DNA from: Kingella denitrificans ATCC 33394
Lineage (GTDB): Bacteria; Pseudomonadota; Gammaproteobacteria; Burkholderiales; Neisseriaceae
DNA: 64,000 nt
Direction: 5' to 3'
Assembly: GCF_000190695.1 (NCBI RefSeq)
Contig: NZ_GL870929.1
Coordinates: 2,112,184 to 2,176,183 of the forward strand
Shown: one piece after another, positions 1 through 9,778 of the stretch
Numbering within the stretch: the first letter of the stretch is position 1
How the letters are laid out: each line of letters begins with the position of its first letter
Notes under the pieces: model-generated
Told to the model about the DNA's origin: nothing
The model's database searches: none
What the model saw: the letters and a program-made list of their open reading frames with translations, nothing else
Program-made: the position numbers and the translations under genes

Positions 1-60
1 TCTCTATTTGTACGCCTTGCGGCTCGCCGCCTTGTCTCATTTTTATTTTAATCCACTATA
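1..60. repeat. Correia-type (CREE) element, right part cut by window edge
   Basis: The first 60 bases match the right half of the fuller copies at 9587 and 46478, ending in the terminal repeat TTTTAATCCACTATA. It lies 10 bases beyond the stop of the minus-strand gene that follows. The left half is outside the window. Confidence 0.85.
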
Positions 61-70
61 TAGTGCAGAA

Positions 71-988
71 TCAGGGCAGTGTTTTGCCGTCGAACGGGGT
101 GCTGCGCCGCCAGAAGGCCCAGCGTTGCGGTTTGCGGGTGATGAGCCATTGCCCTTGTTCGCACACGAGCCGCCAGTGGTGCAGGCTGCCTTGGCAGAGG
201 GCTTGCCAGATGGGGGCGAAAAAGCGTTCTTCGTAGGCGTGGATGTGCTGTTGGTAGAGCAGGACGTCGCCGGTTTGGGTGCATTGCACCAGGCCGTCCA
301 GAAACAAATGCGTGTCTTCGGGCGCAATGCCGTGTGCGGCACATTCGTGTTGCCATGCCGGCCAGTTGTACGGTTCGGCGGCGGTGTGCAGGCTGCTTTG
401 CTGTTGCCACGGGCTGTCGGTGCCGATGAGGGCGCACGGTTCGAAATGTTGTCCTGCCGCCGCGCGCCACAGCCAAAAGGCGTTGAACGGGGCATTTTCC
501 TTGCCGTGTAGCCACATTTGCAGTTCGGTGGACAGTTGCAGCCAGTCGGGCGATGCAGCCTGCATCAGCGGATTGAGCCGCCCGCAGGCTTGCCAGATGC
601 TGATGTCGGGCCAGTCCAGCGGCCGCTCGGCAGTGATTTGCCACACATCGGGGCGCAGTATTTGCCAGCGGTATTCGCCGGCGTATTCTTGGTTGAGGCG
701 GTCGGCGTATTGCTGTGCCGTTTCGGGCGGAAGGTCGGTGCAGGCTGCTTTCAAATCGAGCATTTGCACGCTGTTCATGCCCATCTGCTGCACCACGGGG
801 CTGGCGTATGCGCTGCATTCGTCCAATGCCAGGCGGTCGCACAGGAATTGTTGGTACAGTTGCGCGGTCGTGAGGTCGTGCGCTTGGAAGCGGGCGAAGC
901 GGCGCAGTTGGTTCAACGCGGGGGTGTTGAGCGGCGGCAGCGGCATTTCGTCGCCGGTCATCAGGGCGGGGATAATGAGGGTGAACAT
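71..988 (-). CDS. RpfE-like / cofactor-independent phosphoglycerate mutase-like regulatory protein
   Basis: About 305 residues. The start is placed at 988 (MFTLIIPALM...) because related proteins open with a similar hydrophobic 'L(I/L)PxLL' stretch followed by a Pro/Leu-rich segment; upstream ATGs lie in poorly supported sequence and no strong ribosome site is visible. The central 'LQMWLH' followed by 'NAFWLW' is the recurring signature of beta/gammaproteobacterial proteins annotated as RpfE-type regulators or iPGM homologues. The metal-binding residues of true iPGM are not recognisable, so catalysis is doubtful. The gene diverges from the M23 peptidase gene. Family assignment is by recalled motif similarity only. 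Confidence 0.65.
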   Translation of the reverse strand: MFTLIIPALMTGDEMPLPPLNTPALNQLRRFARFQAHDLTTAQLYQQFLCDRLALDECSAYASPVVQQMGMNSVQMLDLKAACTDLPPETAQQYADRLNQEYAGEYRWQILRPDVWQITAERPLDWPDISIWQACGRLNPLMQAASPDWLQLSTELQMWLHGKENAPFNAFWLWRAAAGQHFEPCALIGTDSPWQQQSSLHTAAEPYNWPAWQHECAAHGIAPEDTHLFLDGLVQCTQTGDVLLYQQHIHAYEERFFAPIWQALCQGSLHHWRLVCEQGQWLITRKPQRWAFWRRSTPFDGKTLP

Positions 989-1060
989 GGCGGCAGGGCA
1001 AAAAAGGGGGTATTGTAGCGCGTTTTTGGGCAATGCCTGAAAAATGGCGCGGCAAAAATT

Positions 1061-1069
1061 TGCTATAAT
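1061..1069 (+). promoter_or_regulatory. Extended -10 promoter for the M23 peptidase gene
   Basis: TGCTATAAT is an extended -10 (TGnTATAAT) 50 bases before the GTG start at 1119. No good -35 is present, as expected for an extended -10 promoter. Confidence 0.6.
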
Positions 1070-1118
1070 CGCCTGTTTTCTGGCAAGCCGCTGCGGCGTA
1101 TTGTATTTAGGATTTGAC

Positions 1119-2384
1119 GTGAAAAAGAGTTATTGGATTGCAGGCTGCTTTTTGGGCGTGCTGGCGTGCGCGGGGATTTACCGTGCCGTTCAAACGCCGA
1201 GCGCGCCCACGGCCGCCCGCCCTTTCGAGCAGAAGCTGCCCGCGCCCAAATTGCAGGCGCGCGCCGATGCAGGCAGCTATTGGCATGATGCCGAAGTGCA
1301 GTCGGGCGACACACTGCAACTGATTCTGGCGCGGCTGGGCATGGATGCCAAAAGCGTGCAGGCGTTTGAGCAGCAAAGCCCCATCGACCTGAAAGCCCTG
1401 CAACTGCGCGCGGGGCAAATCGTCAGCGTGCGGGTGAACGAGAAACAAGAAGTGAGCGACGTGCAGTTTTTCAACGACGACGACGGCGAACGCAACCTGA
1501 TTGCGCTGGAATACCGCAACGGTAAATGGCAGCTGCACACGGGCGCGGTGGACACGGAAACCCTGCCGTCGCTGCGTTCCGTGGTCATCACGTCGTCCGC
1601 ATCGGGCGCATTGGCCAAGGCCGGCGTGCCGATTGAAATCCGCACCGCGCTGAAAGAAATGTTCGCCGACAAATTCGACTGGAACAGCCTTCAAGCAGGC
1701 GACAGCATCCGCGTGTTATACGAAAGCCTGTATTTCCGCGGCCAAGAAGTCGCCACGGGCAACGTGCTGGCCGCCGAAGTGAGTACGCAGGGCACAACGT
1801 ATTATGCGTATTACTACGAACACGGCGACGCAGGCGGCAACTTCTATGACGAAACCGGCAACGCGCTGCAAAAAGGCTTTGCCGGCCAACCCATCGAACA
1901 TTACACCCGCATTTCCTCGCCCTATGGCATCCGCATCCATCCGGTTTTGAAAACCGTGCGCATGCACACCGGTATCGACTATGCCGCGCCGCAAGGCACC
2001 AAAGTCCTGGCGCCGAGCGACGGCGTGGTGCGCTTCCGCGGCTGGAAAGGCGGCTACGGCAACGCAGTGATTCTGGCGCATGGCAACGGGCTGGAAACAT
2101 TGTACGGCCATTTGAGCGCGTTTATCAGCGGCGTGGAAGAAGGCACATCGGTGCAGGCGGGCGACGTGATTGGTTTGGTGGGCAGTACGGGCCGCTCCAC
2201 CGGGCCGCACCTGCATTACGAAGTGCGCATTGACGGCCAGCACGTCAATCCCGCCACCATCGCACTGCCCACGCCCGTGCTTTCGGCGCAGGATTTGGCC
2301 ACGCTGCAAGGCAGGCAGCGGCAGATTCAGCAGCTGATGCAGTCGGTGCGTGGATTGCCCGTGCCCGTGTCGCAGAAAAATTGA
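1119..2384 (+). CDS. M23 family metallopeptidase (NMB0315-like murein hydrolase)
   Basis: 421 residues, starting at GTG 1119, which has AGGA six bases upstream and directly precedes a Lys-Lys N-terminus and a hydrophobic export/anchor segment (about residues 4-22). The C-terminal LytM/M23 domain carries the zinc ligands HTGID (H283, D287) and HLHYE (H364, H366), inside the typical 'GRSTGPHLHYE' context. The middle part resembles the OapA/LysM-like N-domain that occludes the active site in this family. The expected role is periplasmic peptidoglycan endopeptidase or carboxypeptidase. The whole C-terminal half recalls neisserial NMB0315 closely. A DUS hairpin follows as likely terminator. Confidence 0.9.
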   Translation: MKKSYWIAGCFLGVLACAGIYRAVQTPSAPTAARPFEQKLPAPKLQARADAGSYWHDAEVQSGDTLQLILARLGMDAKSVQAFEQQSPIDLKALQLRAGQIVSVRVNEKQEVSDVQFFNDDDGERNLIALEYRNGKWQLHTGAVDTETLPSLRSVVITSSASGALAKAGVPIEIRTALKEMFADKFDWNSLQAGDSIRVLYESLYFRGQEVATGNVLAAEVSTQGTTYYAYYYEHGDAGGNFYDETGNALQKGFAGQPIEHYTRISSPYGIRIHPVLKTVRMHTGIDYAAPQGTKVLAPSDGVVRFRGWKGGYGNAVILAHGNGLETLYGHLSAFISGVEEGTSVQAGDVIGLVGSTGRSTGPHLHYEVRIDGQHVNPATIALPTPVLSAQDLATLQGRQRQIQQLMQSVRGLPVPVSQKN

Positions 2385-2404
2385 CGCAATTAAATAGGCA
2401 AAAG

Positions 2405-2454
2405 AAGCAGCCTGCACTTTGGAGATATGTTTCCGAAAGTGCAGGCTGATTTTT
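2405..2454 (+). terminator. DUS inverted pair, terminator of the M23 peptidase gene
   Basis: AAGCAGCCTGCACTTT pairs with AAAGTGCAGGCT across a loop of about 18 bases, followed by a T run. The second DUS arm has decayed (GGCTGATTTTT instead of GGCTGCTTTTT). Confidence 0.75.
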
Positions 2455-2474
2455 AACGTTTTCTTTCAATAAGA

Positions 2475-2580
2475 TATAGTCGATTAAAATAAAAATGAGA
2501 CAAGGCGGCGAGCCGCAAGGCGTACAAATAGTACGTCAAGGCGAGCCAACGCCGTATCATTGCAATTTTAATCGACTATA
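2475..2580. repeat. Correia-type (CREE) element, 106 bp
   Basis: Terminal inverted repeats TATAGTCGATTAAAAT / ATTTTAATCGACTATA. Both ends carry the same compensatory change (TCGA instead of TGGA/TCCA), so pairing of the ends is kept. The internal sequence is in reverse orientation relative to the copies at 7104, 9587 and 46478. Confidence 0.9.
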
Positions 2581-2592
2581 AATTTCCGAGTC

Positions 2593-3003
2593 CGAACGGT
2601 CTGCATGACGTTGTGCCGCCATACCCACGCTTAAAGTTGCCGCCCGTGGCAAAGGCAGCCTGCACTTCGCAGTCATATTCAAGTGCAGGCCGCCCTCTGA
2701 CGGCAACAGCAAACTTACCCCCTCTCCCGTGGGAGAGGGCAAACCTGCCGCCATGCAGAAATTAAAATTCGCGCCATCCGAAAAAGCTCTCACCCTAACC
2801 CTCTCCCACGGGAGAGGGGACAGATTTGCTGCAAATTTGAAAAAGCAGCCTGCATATTGGATTTGGACATTGCCCGCAAAATGCAGGCTGCCCTTTGGCG
2901 GCAACGGAAAACCCACTTCCTCTCCCGCGGGATAGGAGACAAGTTCGCTGCACACCCAAAAAAGCAGCCTGCACCCCGTTGGGGAAAGTGCAGGCTGCTT
3001 TTT
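2593..3003. repeat. Composite intergenic repeat, copy A (with three GGGAGAGGG palindromes and DUS pairs)
   Basis: This fills the long gene-free stretch between the M23 gene and panD; I see no gene in it. It starts with a module ending 'GCCGCCCGTGGC' (2593-2655), then a DUS pair, then the palindrome CCCTCTCCCGTGGGAGAGGG (2720-2739), a second one (2799-2818), a decayed third (2919-2936), and two more DUS hairpins, the last at 2958-3003. Shorter or decayed copies of the first module occur at 3009, 6817, 38606 and 46314. Confidence 0.7.
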
Positions 3004-3008
3004 GAATG

Positions 3009-3092
3009 GCGGATGGCGTGTCGGGATGGTCTGCATGGCGTTGCGTTGCCGCCATATCCACATTGCACGCCACCCGCCGCCCGTGGCGCAGG
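3009..3092. repeat. Composite repeat module, copy B
   Basis: Shares 'GGTCTGCATGGCGTTGCG', 'GCCGCCATA' and 'CCGCCCGTGGC' with the modules at 2593 and 6817, in the same order and spacing, with a few substitutions and small insertions. Confidence 0.6.
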
Positions 3093-3152
3093 CAATCGCA
3101 GAAACCGCTAAGCCGATGTTTTGCCCCGCGTTTCATCCGTGCCACAAAACGC

Positions 3153-3258
3153 AAAAGCAGCCTGCATCTATCTGCAAGCCGAAACCCAAAATCCAAAACC
3201 CAAAATCCAAAACAAAGTGCAGGCTGCTTTCAAACCGTCGTTCAAAAGCAGCCTGCAC
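3153..3258 (-). terminator. DUS pairs downstream of panD
   Basis: Three DUS copies alternate in orientation. The pair at 3217-3258 lies 23 bases past the panD stop and can form a hairpin. Between the first and second DUS sits a tandem 14-base repeat (ACCCAAAATCCAAA, twice, about 3184-3212). Confidence 0.6.
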
Positions 3259-3281
3259 ATGATTTCATTTGCCCGATGCGT

Positions 3282-3665
3282 TTACAGCACCGTATTCGCC
3301 GGTTCGTAACGAATCACTTCGCGTATGCGGTTGGTTTCGTCCACCAGCACCACTTTGGGCTCGTGCGCCGAAATTTCCGGCTCGCTCAAAAGCACATACG
3401 ACATAATAATCACCACGTCGCCCGGCTGCACCAAACGCGCCGCCGCACCGTTCAGGCAAATCACGCCGCTGCCGCGCTTTCCCGCAATCGTGTAGGTTTC
3501 CAAACGCGCGCCGTTGTTGTTATTGACGATTTGCACTTTTTCGTTCACCAAAATGCCGGCGGCATCCAGCAAATCTTCATCAACCGTGATGCTGCCCACA
3601 TAGTTCAAATCCGCTTGGGTTACGGTGGCGCGGTGGATTTTGCCACCCAGTAAAGTCCGAAACAT
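3282..3665 (-). CDS. panD: Aspartate 1-decarboxylase precursor
   Basis: 127 residues, the usual length. PanD converts L-aspartate to beta-alanine for pantothenate and coenzyme A synthesis in the cytoplasm. The self-processing site is visible at Gly24-Ser25 in 'LNYVGSITVD'; cleavage there makes the pyruvoyl group on Ser25. Lys9 ('GGKIHRA') and 'NNNNGARLETY' fit the family. The start at 3665 (MFRTLLGGKIHRA) is the conserved one; the open frame continues 24 codons upstream but through the promoter. It is a single gene, transcribed away from icd. Confidence 0.96.
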   Translation of the reverse strand: MFRTLLGGKIHRATVTQADLNYVGSITVDEDLLDAAGILVNEKVQIVNNNNGARLETYTIAGKRGSGVICLNGAAARLVQPGDVVIIMSYVLLSEPEISAHEPKVVLVDETNRIREVIRYEPANTVL

Positions 3666-3699
3666 AATCTTGAAAACGCAATCAAAAGAAAAGGGTGGC

Positions 3700-3728
3700 A
3701 TGATACGCCGCGCATTTTTCCTTGTCCA
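3700..3728 (-). promoter_or_regulatory. Sigma70-type promoter of panD
   Basis: Read on the minus strand: -35 TGGACA (3723-3728), 17-base spacer, -10 TATCAT (3700-3705). Each hexamer is one base off consensus. The -10 lies 34 bases before the PanD ATG. Confidence 0.65.
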
Positions 3729-3771
3729 GTTCGCCAAGCCGAAAAGCAGCCTGCCACAATCGCCTAAATTG

Positions 3772-3780
3772 TGCCATAAT
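3772..3780 (+). promoter_or_regulatory. Extended -10 promoter of icd
   Basis: TGCCATAAT (TGn plus CATAAT) lies about 90 bases before the icd start, with no clear -35. A single DUS (TGCAGGCTGCTT) sits in the resulting untranslated leader. Confidence 0.45.
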
Positions 3781-3871
3781 GCCGCCAGTAGCCGCGCTTG
3801 CCGTATTCAAGGGTGCAGGCTGCTTTCAAAAGAAAAATGTTAAACCGCAATAAGGCAATAAGGAGTCCGTC

Positions 3872-6094
<2,223 letters not shown>

Positions 6095-6109
6095 TGGCAT
6101 TTAATGCTT

Positions 6110-6151
6110 AAAAAGCAGCCTGCACCTTGTTTTTAAAGTGCAGGCTGCTTT
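6110..6151 (+). terminator. DUS hairpin terminator after icd
   Basis: AAAAAGCAGCCTGCAC and GTGCAGGCTGCTTT form a perfect stem around a loop of about 12 bases, 15 bases past the icd stop. Confidence 0.7.
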
Positions 6152-6190
6152 GGAAATATGATGAACTATCTGAAATAAAAGGATAATTAT

Positions 6191-6745
6191 ATGAAACGGA
6201 AAATTTGTTCCTGTGTTGCCGCCTTGGCTTTGTTGGCCGCCGCACCTGCTTGGGCAGAGCCTGCCAGCGCCGAATCGGTACAGAAAATGATGCGCGTGAT
6301 GAAAGTGGAGAGCCAGTATGACAGTGCGCTCGGCAGCATGTTGCAGATGATGCGCGACCAAATGGTCAATTCTATTCCCAAACATGCCAATATCTCCACG
6401 GAACAGCGCGTTCAAATCGAAGCCGTGATTCGGAATGCGTGGCAGAAATATCAGGAACGGCTGACGAGCGATCCCGAATTGCGCGCCAGCGTGTTTGCAC
6501 GGTTCCAACAACTGGCACAGAAGCACTACACGCAGCAAGAGGTGGATGCGCTGATTGGGTTTTACGATTCGCCCTTGGGACAGAGCATTTTGGACAAACA
6601 AGGCGTAATGCTTGGAGAATTTATGCAGTCTGTGCCAGCTATCGTAGATGTGAAATTGCAGTCCATGGCGCGGGAAACTGCGCGCGAAATGGAGGCTGAA
6701 ATCCGCCGTATTGTGAACCAAGGGCGCGGCCGACGCGGCAAATAA
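6191..6745 (+). CDS. Exported DUF2059 domain protein
   Basis: 184 residues. The N-terminus MKRKICSCVAALALLAAAPAWA is a clear signal peptide, with likely cleavage after AWA (residue 22). The DUF2059 region (about 100-165) is recognised from 'YTQQEVDALIGFYDSPLGQSI', a helical motif typical of this periplasmic family of unknown function. The C-terminus is basic (GRGRRGK). AAGGATAATTAT gives a weak ribosome site before the ATG. It is alone between two DUS hairpins, so it is probably its own transcription unit. Confidence 0.85.
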   Translation: MKRKICSCVAALALLAAAPAWAEPASAESVQKMMRVMKVESQYDSALGSMLQMMRDQMVNSIPKHANISTEQRVQIEAVIRNAWQKYQERLTSDPELRASVFARFQQLAQKHYTQQEVDALIGFYDSPLGQSILDKQGVMLGEFMQSVPAIVDVKLQSMARETAREMEAEIRRIVNQGRGRRGK

Positions 6746-6762
6746 TCCGCCGAATCAACGGC

Positions 6763-6807
6763 AAAAAGCAGCCTGCACCCTGTTTGGGAATGTGCAGGCT
6801 GCTTTTT
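6763..6807 (+). terminator. DUS hairpin terminator after the DUF2059 gene
   Basis: AAAAAGCAGCCTGCAC...GTGCAGGCTGCTTTTT, perfect stem and T run, 18 bases past the stop codon. Confidence 0.75.
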
Positions 6808-6816
6808 GAATAAAGA

Positions 6817-7050
6817 TTGCCGTGTTTCGGCGGTGTTCATGGCGTTGCGCCGCCATACCCGCGCTTTGGGTTGCCGCCCGTGGCAAAGGCAGCCTGCACT
6901 TTGGGATGGATTTTTGAACGTGCAGGCTGCTTGCTGGCGACGACTGCCAACCAAACCCCGTGGGAAAGGGTAAACACTTCGCCATTCGGAAATTAAAATT
7001 TGTGCCGCCCGAAGAATCCCCCTAACTAATTCCCTCTTTTGGGCAAACCC
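6817..7050. repeat. Composite intergenic repeat, copy C
   Basis: Gene-free. It repeats the layout of copy A: a module with 'CATGGCGTTGCGCCGCCATACCCGCGCTTTGGGTTGCCGCCCGTGGC' type sequence, a DUS pair (6885-6932), then a decayed 'CCGTGGGAAAGGG' palindrome half, 'GAAATTAAAATTTGTGCCGCCCGAA' matching copy A at 2757-2782, and a decayed second palindrome. Like copy A, it lies next to a CREE. Confidence 0.65.
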
Positions 7051-7051
7051 G

Positions 7052-7103
7052 AAAAAGCAGCCTGCACTTTTTGGATATGTTTCCGAAAGTGCAGGCTGCT
7101 TTT
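7052..7103. terminator. DUS hairpin abutting a CREE
   Basis: AAAAAGCAGCCTGCACTTT...AAAGTGCAGGCTGCTTTTT. The T run of the right arm continues directly into the TATAGTGG end of the CREE. Confidence 0.7.
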
Positions 7104-7194
7104 TATAGTGGATTAAAATTGCAATGATACGGCGTTGGCTCGCCTTGACGTACTATTTGTACGCCTTGTTTCATTTTGATTTTAATCCACTATA
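7104..7194. repeat. Correia-type (CREE) element, shortened to 91 bp
   Basis: Ends TATAGTGGATTAAAAT / TTTTAATCCACTATA. Compared with the 9587 and 46478 copies it lacks the 15 internal bases around GCGGCTCGCCGCC. Confidence 0.88.
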
Positions 7195-7211
7195 TATTGG
7201 GCGGCAGGTGG

Positions 7212-7622
7212 TTATTTCAGCCATTGCTGCGCCAGGCGCACCACGTCGTCCAAACCGAAGCCGTCGGCATCGGAGGCTTGGCCGTTGGGTGTCATGGTAT
7301 CGATGATTTGCGGCAGGTATTGCGCCAGCAAGCCGCTGGCCTGCTGCGTGTCGATGCCGATGGCCTGCGCCGCTTGGCCGAGGTGGCCGCCCAGTGCGTT
7401 TTCAATCGCGCCCGCGCTGACCGATTCGTTGCTGTTGCTGCCAATCCAGCTTTGCAGCACGTCGCCCAAGCCGCCTTGTTGTAATTGGTGCAGCAAACCG
7501 CCGATATTGCCGCCGTTTTGCTGCACCAGGTGCATAACCAATTTCATTGCCTGGTTTTGCTGGCCGTCGCCGCCACCCAGAGATGACATTGCTGTGTCCA
7601 AAAGTGAGTCAAGAATGCCCAT
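7212..7622 (-). CDS. YidB family protein (DUF937)
   Basis: 136 residues. The N-terminus 'MGILDSLLDTAMSSLGGG', the Gly/Gln-rich helices ('QQNGGNIGGLLHQLQQGGLGDVLQSWIG') and the 'NALGGHLGQAAQAIGID...LAQYLPQIIDTMTPNG' block are diagnostic of the YidB/DUF937 family, whose function is unknown. There is no signal peptide; it is likely cytosolic. It is followed closely by a CREE and preceded by the NAD(P)HX dehydratase gene on the same strand, 85 bases away with a DUS between. Confidence 0.9.
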   Translation of the reverse strand: MGILDSLLDTAMSSLGGGDGQQNQAMKLVMHLVQQNGGNIGGLLHQLQQGGLGDVLQSWIGSNSNESVSAGAIENALGGHLGQAAQAIGIDTQQASGLLAQYLPQIIDTMTPNGQASDADGFGLDDVVRLAQQWLK

Positions 7623-7707
7623 GTGTGTGTTTCCTTATCGTTAGGGTTGAAAAAACAAAAATGCAGGCTGCTTTTGAAGCCGCCTGCCGAGAAAAAAACA
7701 GTGCGGG

Positions 7708-8601
7708 TTATTCGTTGGCGGCGGCGGTCAAACGGTTGCGCAGCCAGCGCAGCATTTCTGCCAGTTCGCCTGCCAAAAGGCCGATGGGGCCGACTTGCGA
7801 CTGTTCCAGCAGTTCCGCGGCCGCCCCGTGCAGCCACACGGCGGCAGGCACGGCTTCGGCGGCTTTAATGCCTTGTGCCAGCAGGCTGGTAATCATGCCG
7901 GCCAATACGTCGCCGCTGCCTGCGGTAGCCAGACCGGTGTTGCCGGTGGTGTTGGTGTGCAGGAAGCCGCGCGCGGATGAAATCACGGTGTTGTGGCCTT
8001 TGAGCACCACCCAGCAGTGGTAGCGGTTGGCCAATTCACGCGCCGCCCAGTCGCGGTGGCTTTGCACTTGTTGCACGGTGGTGTTCAGCAGGTAGGCGGC
8101 TTCGCCGGGGTGCGGGGTTAAAACCATGTCGTTGCGCGTGTTTTTCAGGAACAACTGCGGATAATCGACCAAAATATGCAGCGCGTCGGCATCCAATACC
8201 AAGCAGGGCTGCCCACTTTGCCAGACGGTGTGCACCAGTTTGGCGGCTTTTTCGTCTTTGCCCAAGCCGCAGCCTGCCAGCCAAACGTCAATATCGGTGC
8301 GATGAACGGCGCGCTCGGCCGTGTCGAGCATCAGTTCGGGATAGGGGTGGTGCACGGCGATGGGCAGTTTGTCTTGCGGAAACGCCACCACGACTTTGCC
8401 GCATCCGGTGTATAACGCTGCGGTGCCGGCGAGTAATGCGGAACCCATCATGCCTTCCGCGCCGCCCAAAACGCCGATGCTGCCGAACGTGCCTTTGTGG
8501 CTGTCGGCCGGTCTGGGTTTCAGCAGGCTGGGGAAGTGTTGTTTGGCATAATGGCGGTATGCGGTCAGGTTGATTCTGGAAAGTATCGGATTCATCATCA
8601 T
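7708..8601 (-). CDS. nnrD: ADP-dependent NAD(P)H-hydrate dehydratase
   Basis: 297 residues. This metabolite-repair enzyme dehydrates the S-hydrates of damaged NADH/NADPH using ADP. Ribokinase-like fold signatures are 'GTFGSIGVLGGAEGMMGSA', 'VLDADAL', 'LTPHPGEAA' and the nucleotide-binding 'NTGLATAGSGDVLAGM'. Only the C-terminal (YjeF-C, dehydratase) half is present; the epimerase half (YjeF-N) fused to it in E. coli is missing, so it is the stand-alone form. The start at 8601 (MMMNPILS) could shift by one or two codons. Confidence 0.93.
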   Translation of the reverse strand: MMMNPILSRINLTAYRHYAKQHFPSLLKPRPADSHKGTFGSIGVLGGAEGMMGSALLAGTAALYTGCGKVVVAFPQDKLPIAVHHPYPELMLDTAERAVHRTDIDVWLAGCGLGKDEKAAKLVHTVWQSGQPCLVLDADALHILVDYPQLFLKNTRNDMVLTPHPGEAAYLLNTTVQQVQSHRDWAARELANRYHCWVVLKGHNTVISSARGFLHTNTTGNTGLATAGSGDVLAGMITSLLAQGIKAAEAVPAAVWLHGAAAELLEQSQVGPIGLLAGELAEMLRWLRNRLTAAANE

Positions 8602-8729
8602 TTTTACCCTGTTGTTGATGAACTAAGTTTGCAGATTCTAGCATAATTTAACCTGCGGGGCGAAGGTGTCCGACTTGCCATCTTTGCCCAATCCCTGCAT
8701 CATTCGCTTTTTTTCATGGTTTCTGGTTT

Positions 8730-9500
8730 ATGGCACATTCCACTCCTTTTTGGCGGCGGCTTTTCCGTTTGGGCGCGCTGGTTTTTTGGCTGTTTCGGGC
8801 GGTGTGGCGCATTCGGCAGCTGCCTGCGGGCAACCGCGAGGCGCGGCAGCAGGCGGTGCGGCAGTTGAGTATGCACTGTTTGGATATCCTGAATGTGCGG
8901 CTGCACGGTTTAAAGCAGCCTGCACCTTTGCAGGGCACGCTGATTGTTTCCAACCATGTGTCCTGGCTGGATATTTTGGTAATTAACAGTTTGTATCCGT
9001 CGGGCTTTATTGCCATGAAGGAGCTGAAAAACTGGTGGGTCATCGGTAAAATGGTGACGAATGCCGGCACGATTTTCATCGACCGCAGCAACCGCAAAGA
9101 CATCGACCCGATTAACCAGGCGATTGCCGAATCATTGCGGCAGGGCGACAACGTGTGTTTCTTCCCCGAAGCCAAAACCAGTTCGGGCACGGGCATCCTG
9201 CCGCTGAAAGCCGCGCTGTTCCAATCGGCGATTATGGCGGGCGCGCCGGTGCAGGCGCTGGCGTTGCGTTATTATGTGGCGCAGCGGCGCAGCGAGAGCG
9301 TGTCGTTTGCGGATGTGGGCTTGTTCCGCTCGGTGTGGCAGATTGTGTCGCAGCCGCAAATCGATGTGCAGGTGGATGCGGCGCCGGCCATTGCCCCGGC
9401 AACGTATGACGACCGCTTTGTGATGAAGGACGAGGTGGAGCATTATCTGCGCCAAGTGGTGGAGCAGGATGTGCCGCCCGCCCTTGGTTATCAGGCATAA
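8730..9500 (+). CDS. 1-acyl-sn-glycerol-3-phosphate acyltransferase (PlsC family)
   Basis: 256 residues. It should acylate lysophosphatidate in phospholipid synthesis at the inner membrane. The catalytic NHVSWLD (HX4D, about residues 75-81) and the substrate-binding 'FPEAKTSSG' (about 145) are present, and an N-terminal hydrophobic helix (about 10-24) would anchor it. Neisseriaceae carry more than one such enzyme, so plsC versus a paralogue cannot be decided. A DUS lies in frame (encoding 'LKQPAPLQG'). It diverges from nnrD and is followed by a DUS hairpin. Confidence 0.88.
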   Translation: MAHSTPFWRRLFRLGALVFWLFRAVWRIRQLPAGNREARQQAVRQLSMHCLDILNVRLHGLKQPAPLQGTLIVSNHVSWLDILVINSLYPSGFIAMKELKNWWVIGKMVTNAGTIFIDRSNRKDIDPINQAIAESLRQGDNVCFFPEAKTSSGTGILPLKAALFQSAIMAGAPVQALALRYYVAQRRSESVSFADVGLFRSVWQIVSQPQIDVQVDAAPAIAPATYDDRFVMKDEVEHYLRQVVEQDVPPALGYQA

Positions 9501-9507
9501 ACGTGGC

Positions 9508-9551
9508 AAAAAGCAGCCTGCACTTCGTTGGTTCGAGTGCAGGCTGCTTTT
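9508..9551 (+). terminator. DUS hairpin terminator after the acyltransferase gene
   Basis: AAAAAGCAGCCTGCACTTCG...CGAGTGCAGGCTGCTTTT, eight bases past the stop. Confidence 0.7.
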
Positions 9552-9586
9552 GTATGGGCGATGCGGTATCGGCACGGTTGCACGGA

Positions 9587-9692
9587 TATAGTGGATTAAA
9601 ATTGCAATGATACGGCGTTGGCTCGCCTTGACGTACTATTTGTACGCCTTGCGGCTCGCCGCCTTGTCTCATTTTTATTTTAATCCACTATA
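9587..9692. repeat. Correia-type (CREE) element, 106 bp
   Basis: Full-length copy with 15-base terminal inverted repeats TATAGTGGATTAAAA / TTTTAATCCACTATA and the inner palindrome GCGGCTCGCCGC. Confidence 0.92.
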
Positions 9693-9705
9693 ATATCCCG
9701 CATTG

Positions 9706-9758
9706 AAAAGCAGCCTGCACATTCGGATTTGTTGTCCCATGTGCAGGCTGCTTTTTTT
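9706..9758 (-). terminator. DUS hairpin terminator for sstT
   Basis: An inverted DUS pair with a run of seven T on the plus strand and an A-rich run on the left side, 21 bases past the sstT stop. It can act on transcripts from either side. Confidence 0.65.
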
Positions 9759-9778
9759 GCAGGTTTAACCGTTCCGTA

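Noticed and set aside
2557..3262. Several frames of 60-170 codons in the panD-M23 gap
   Set aside because: All are made of composite repeat, palindromes and DUS; they recur because the DNA repeats, not because a protein is conserved.
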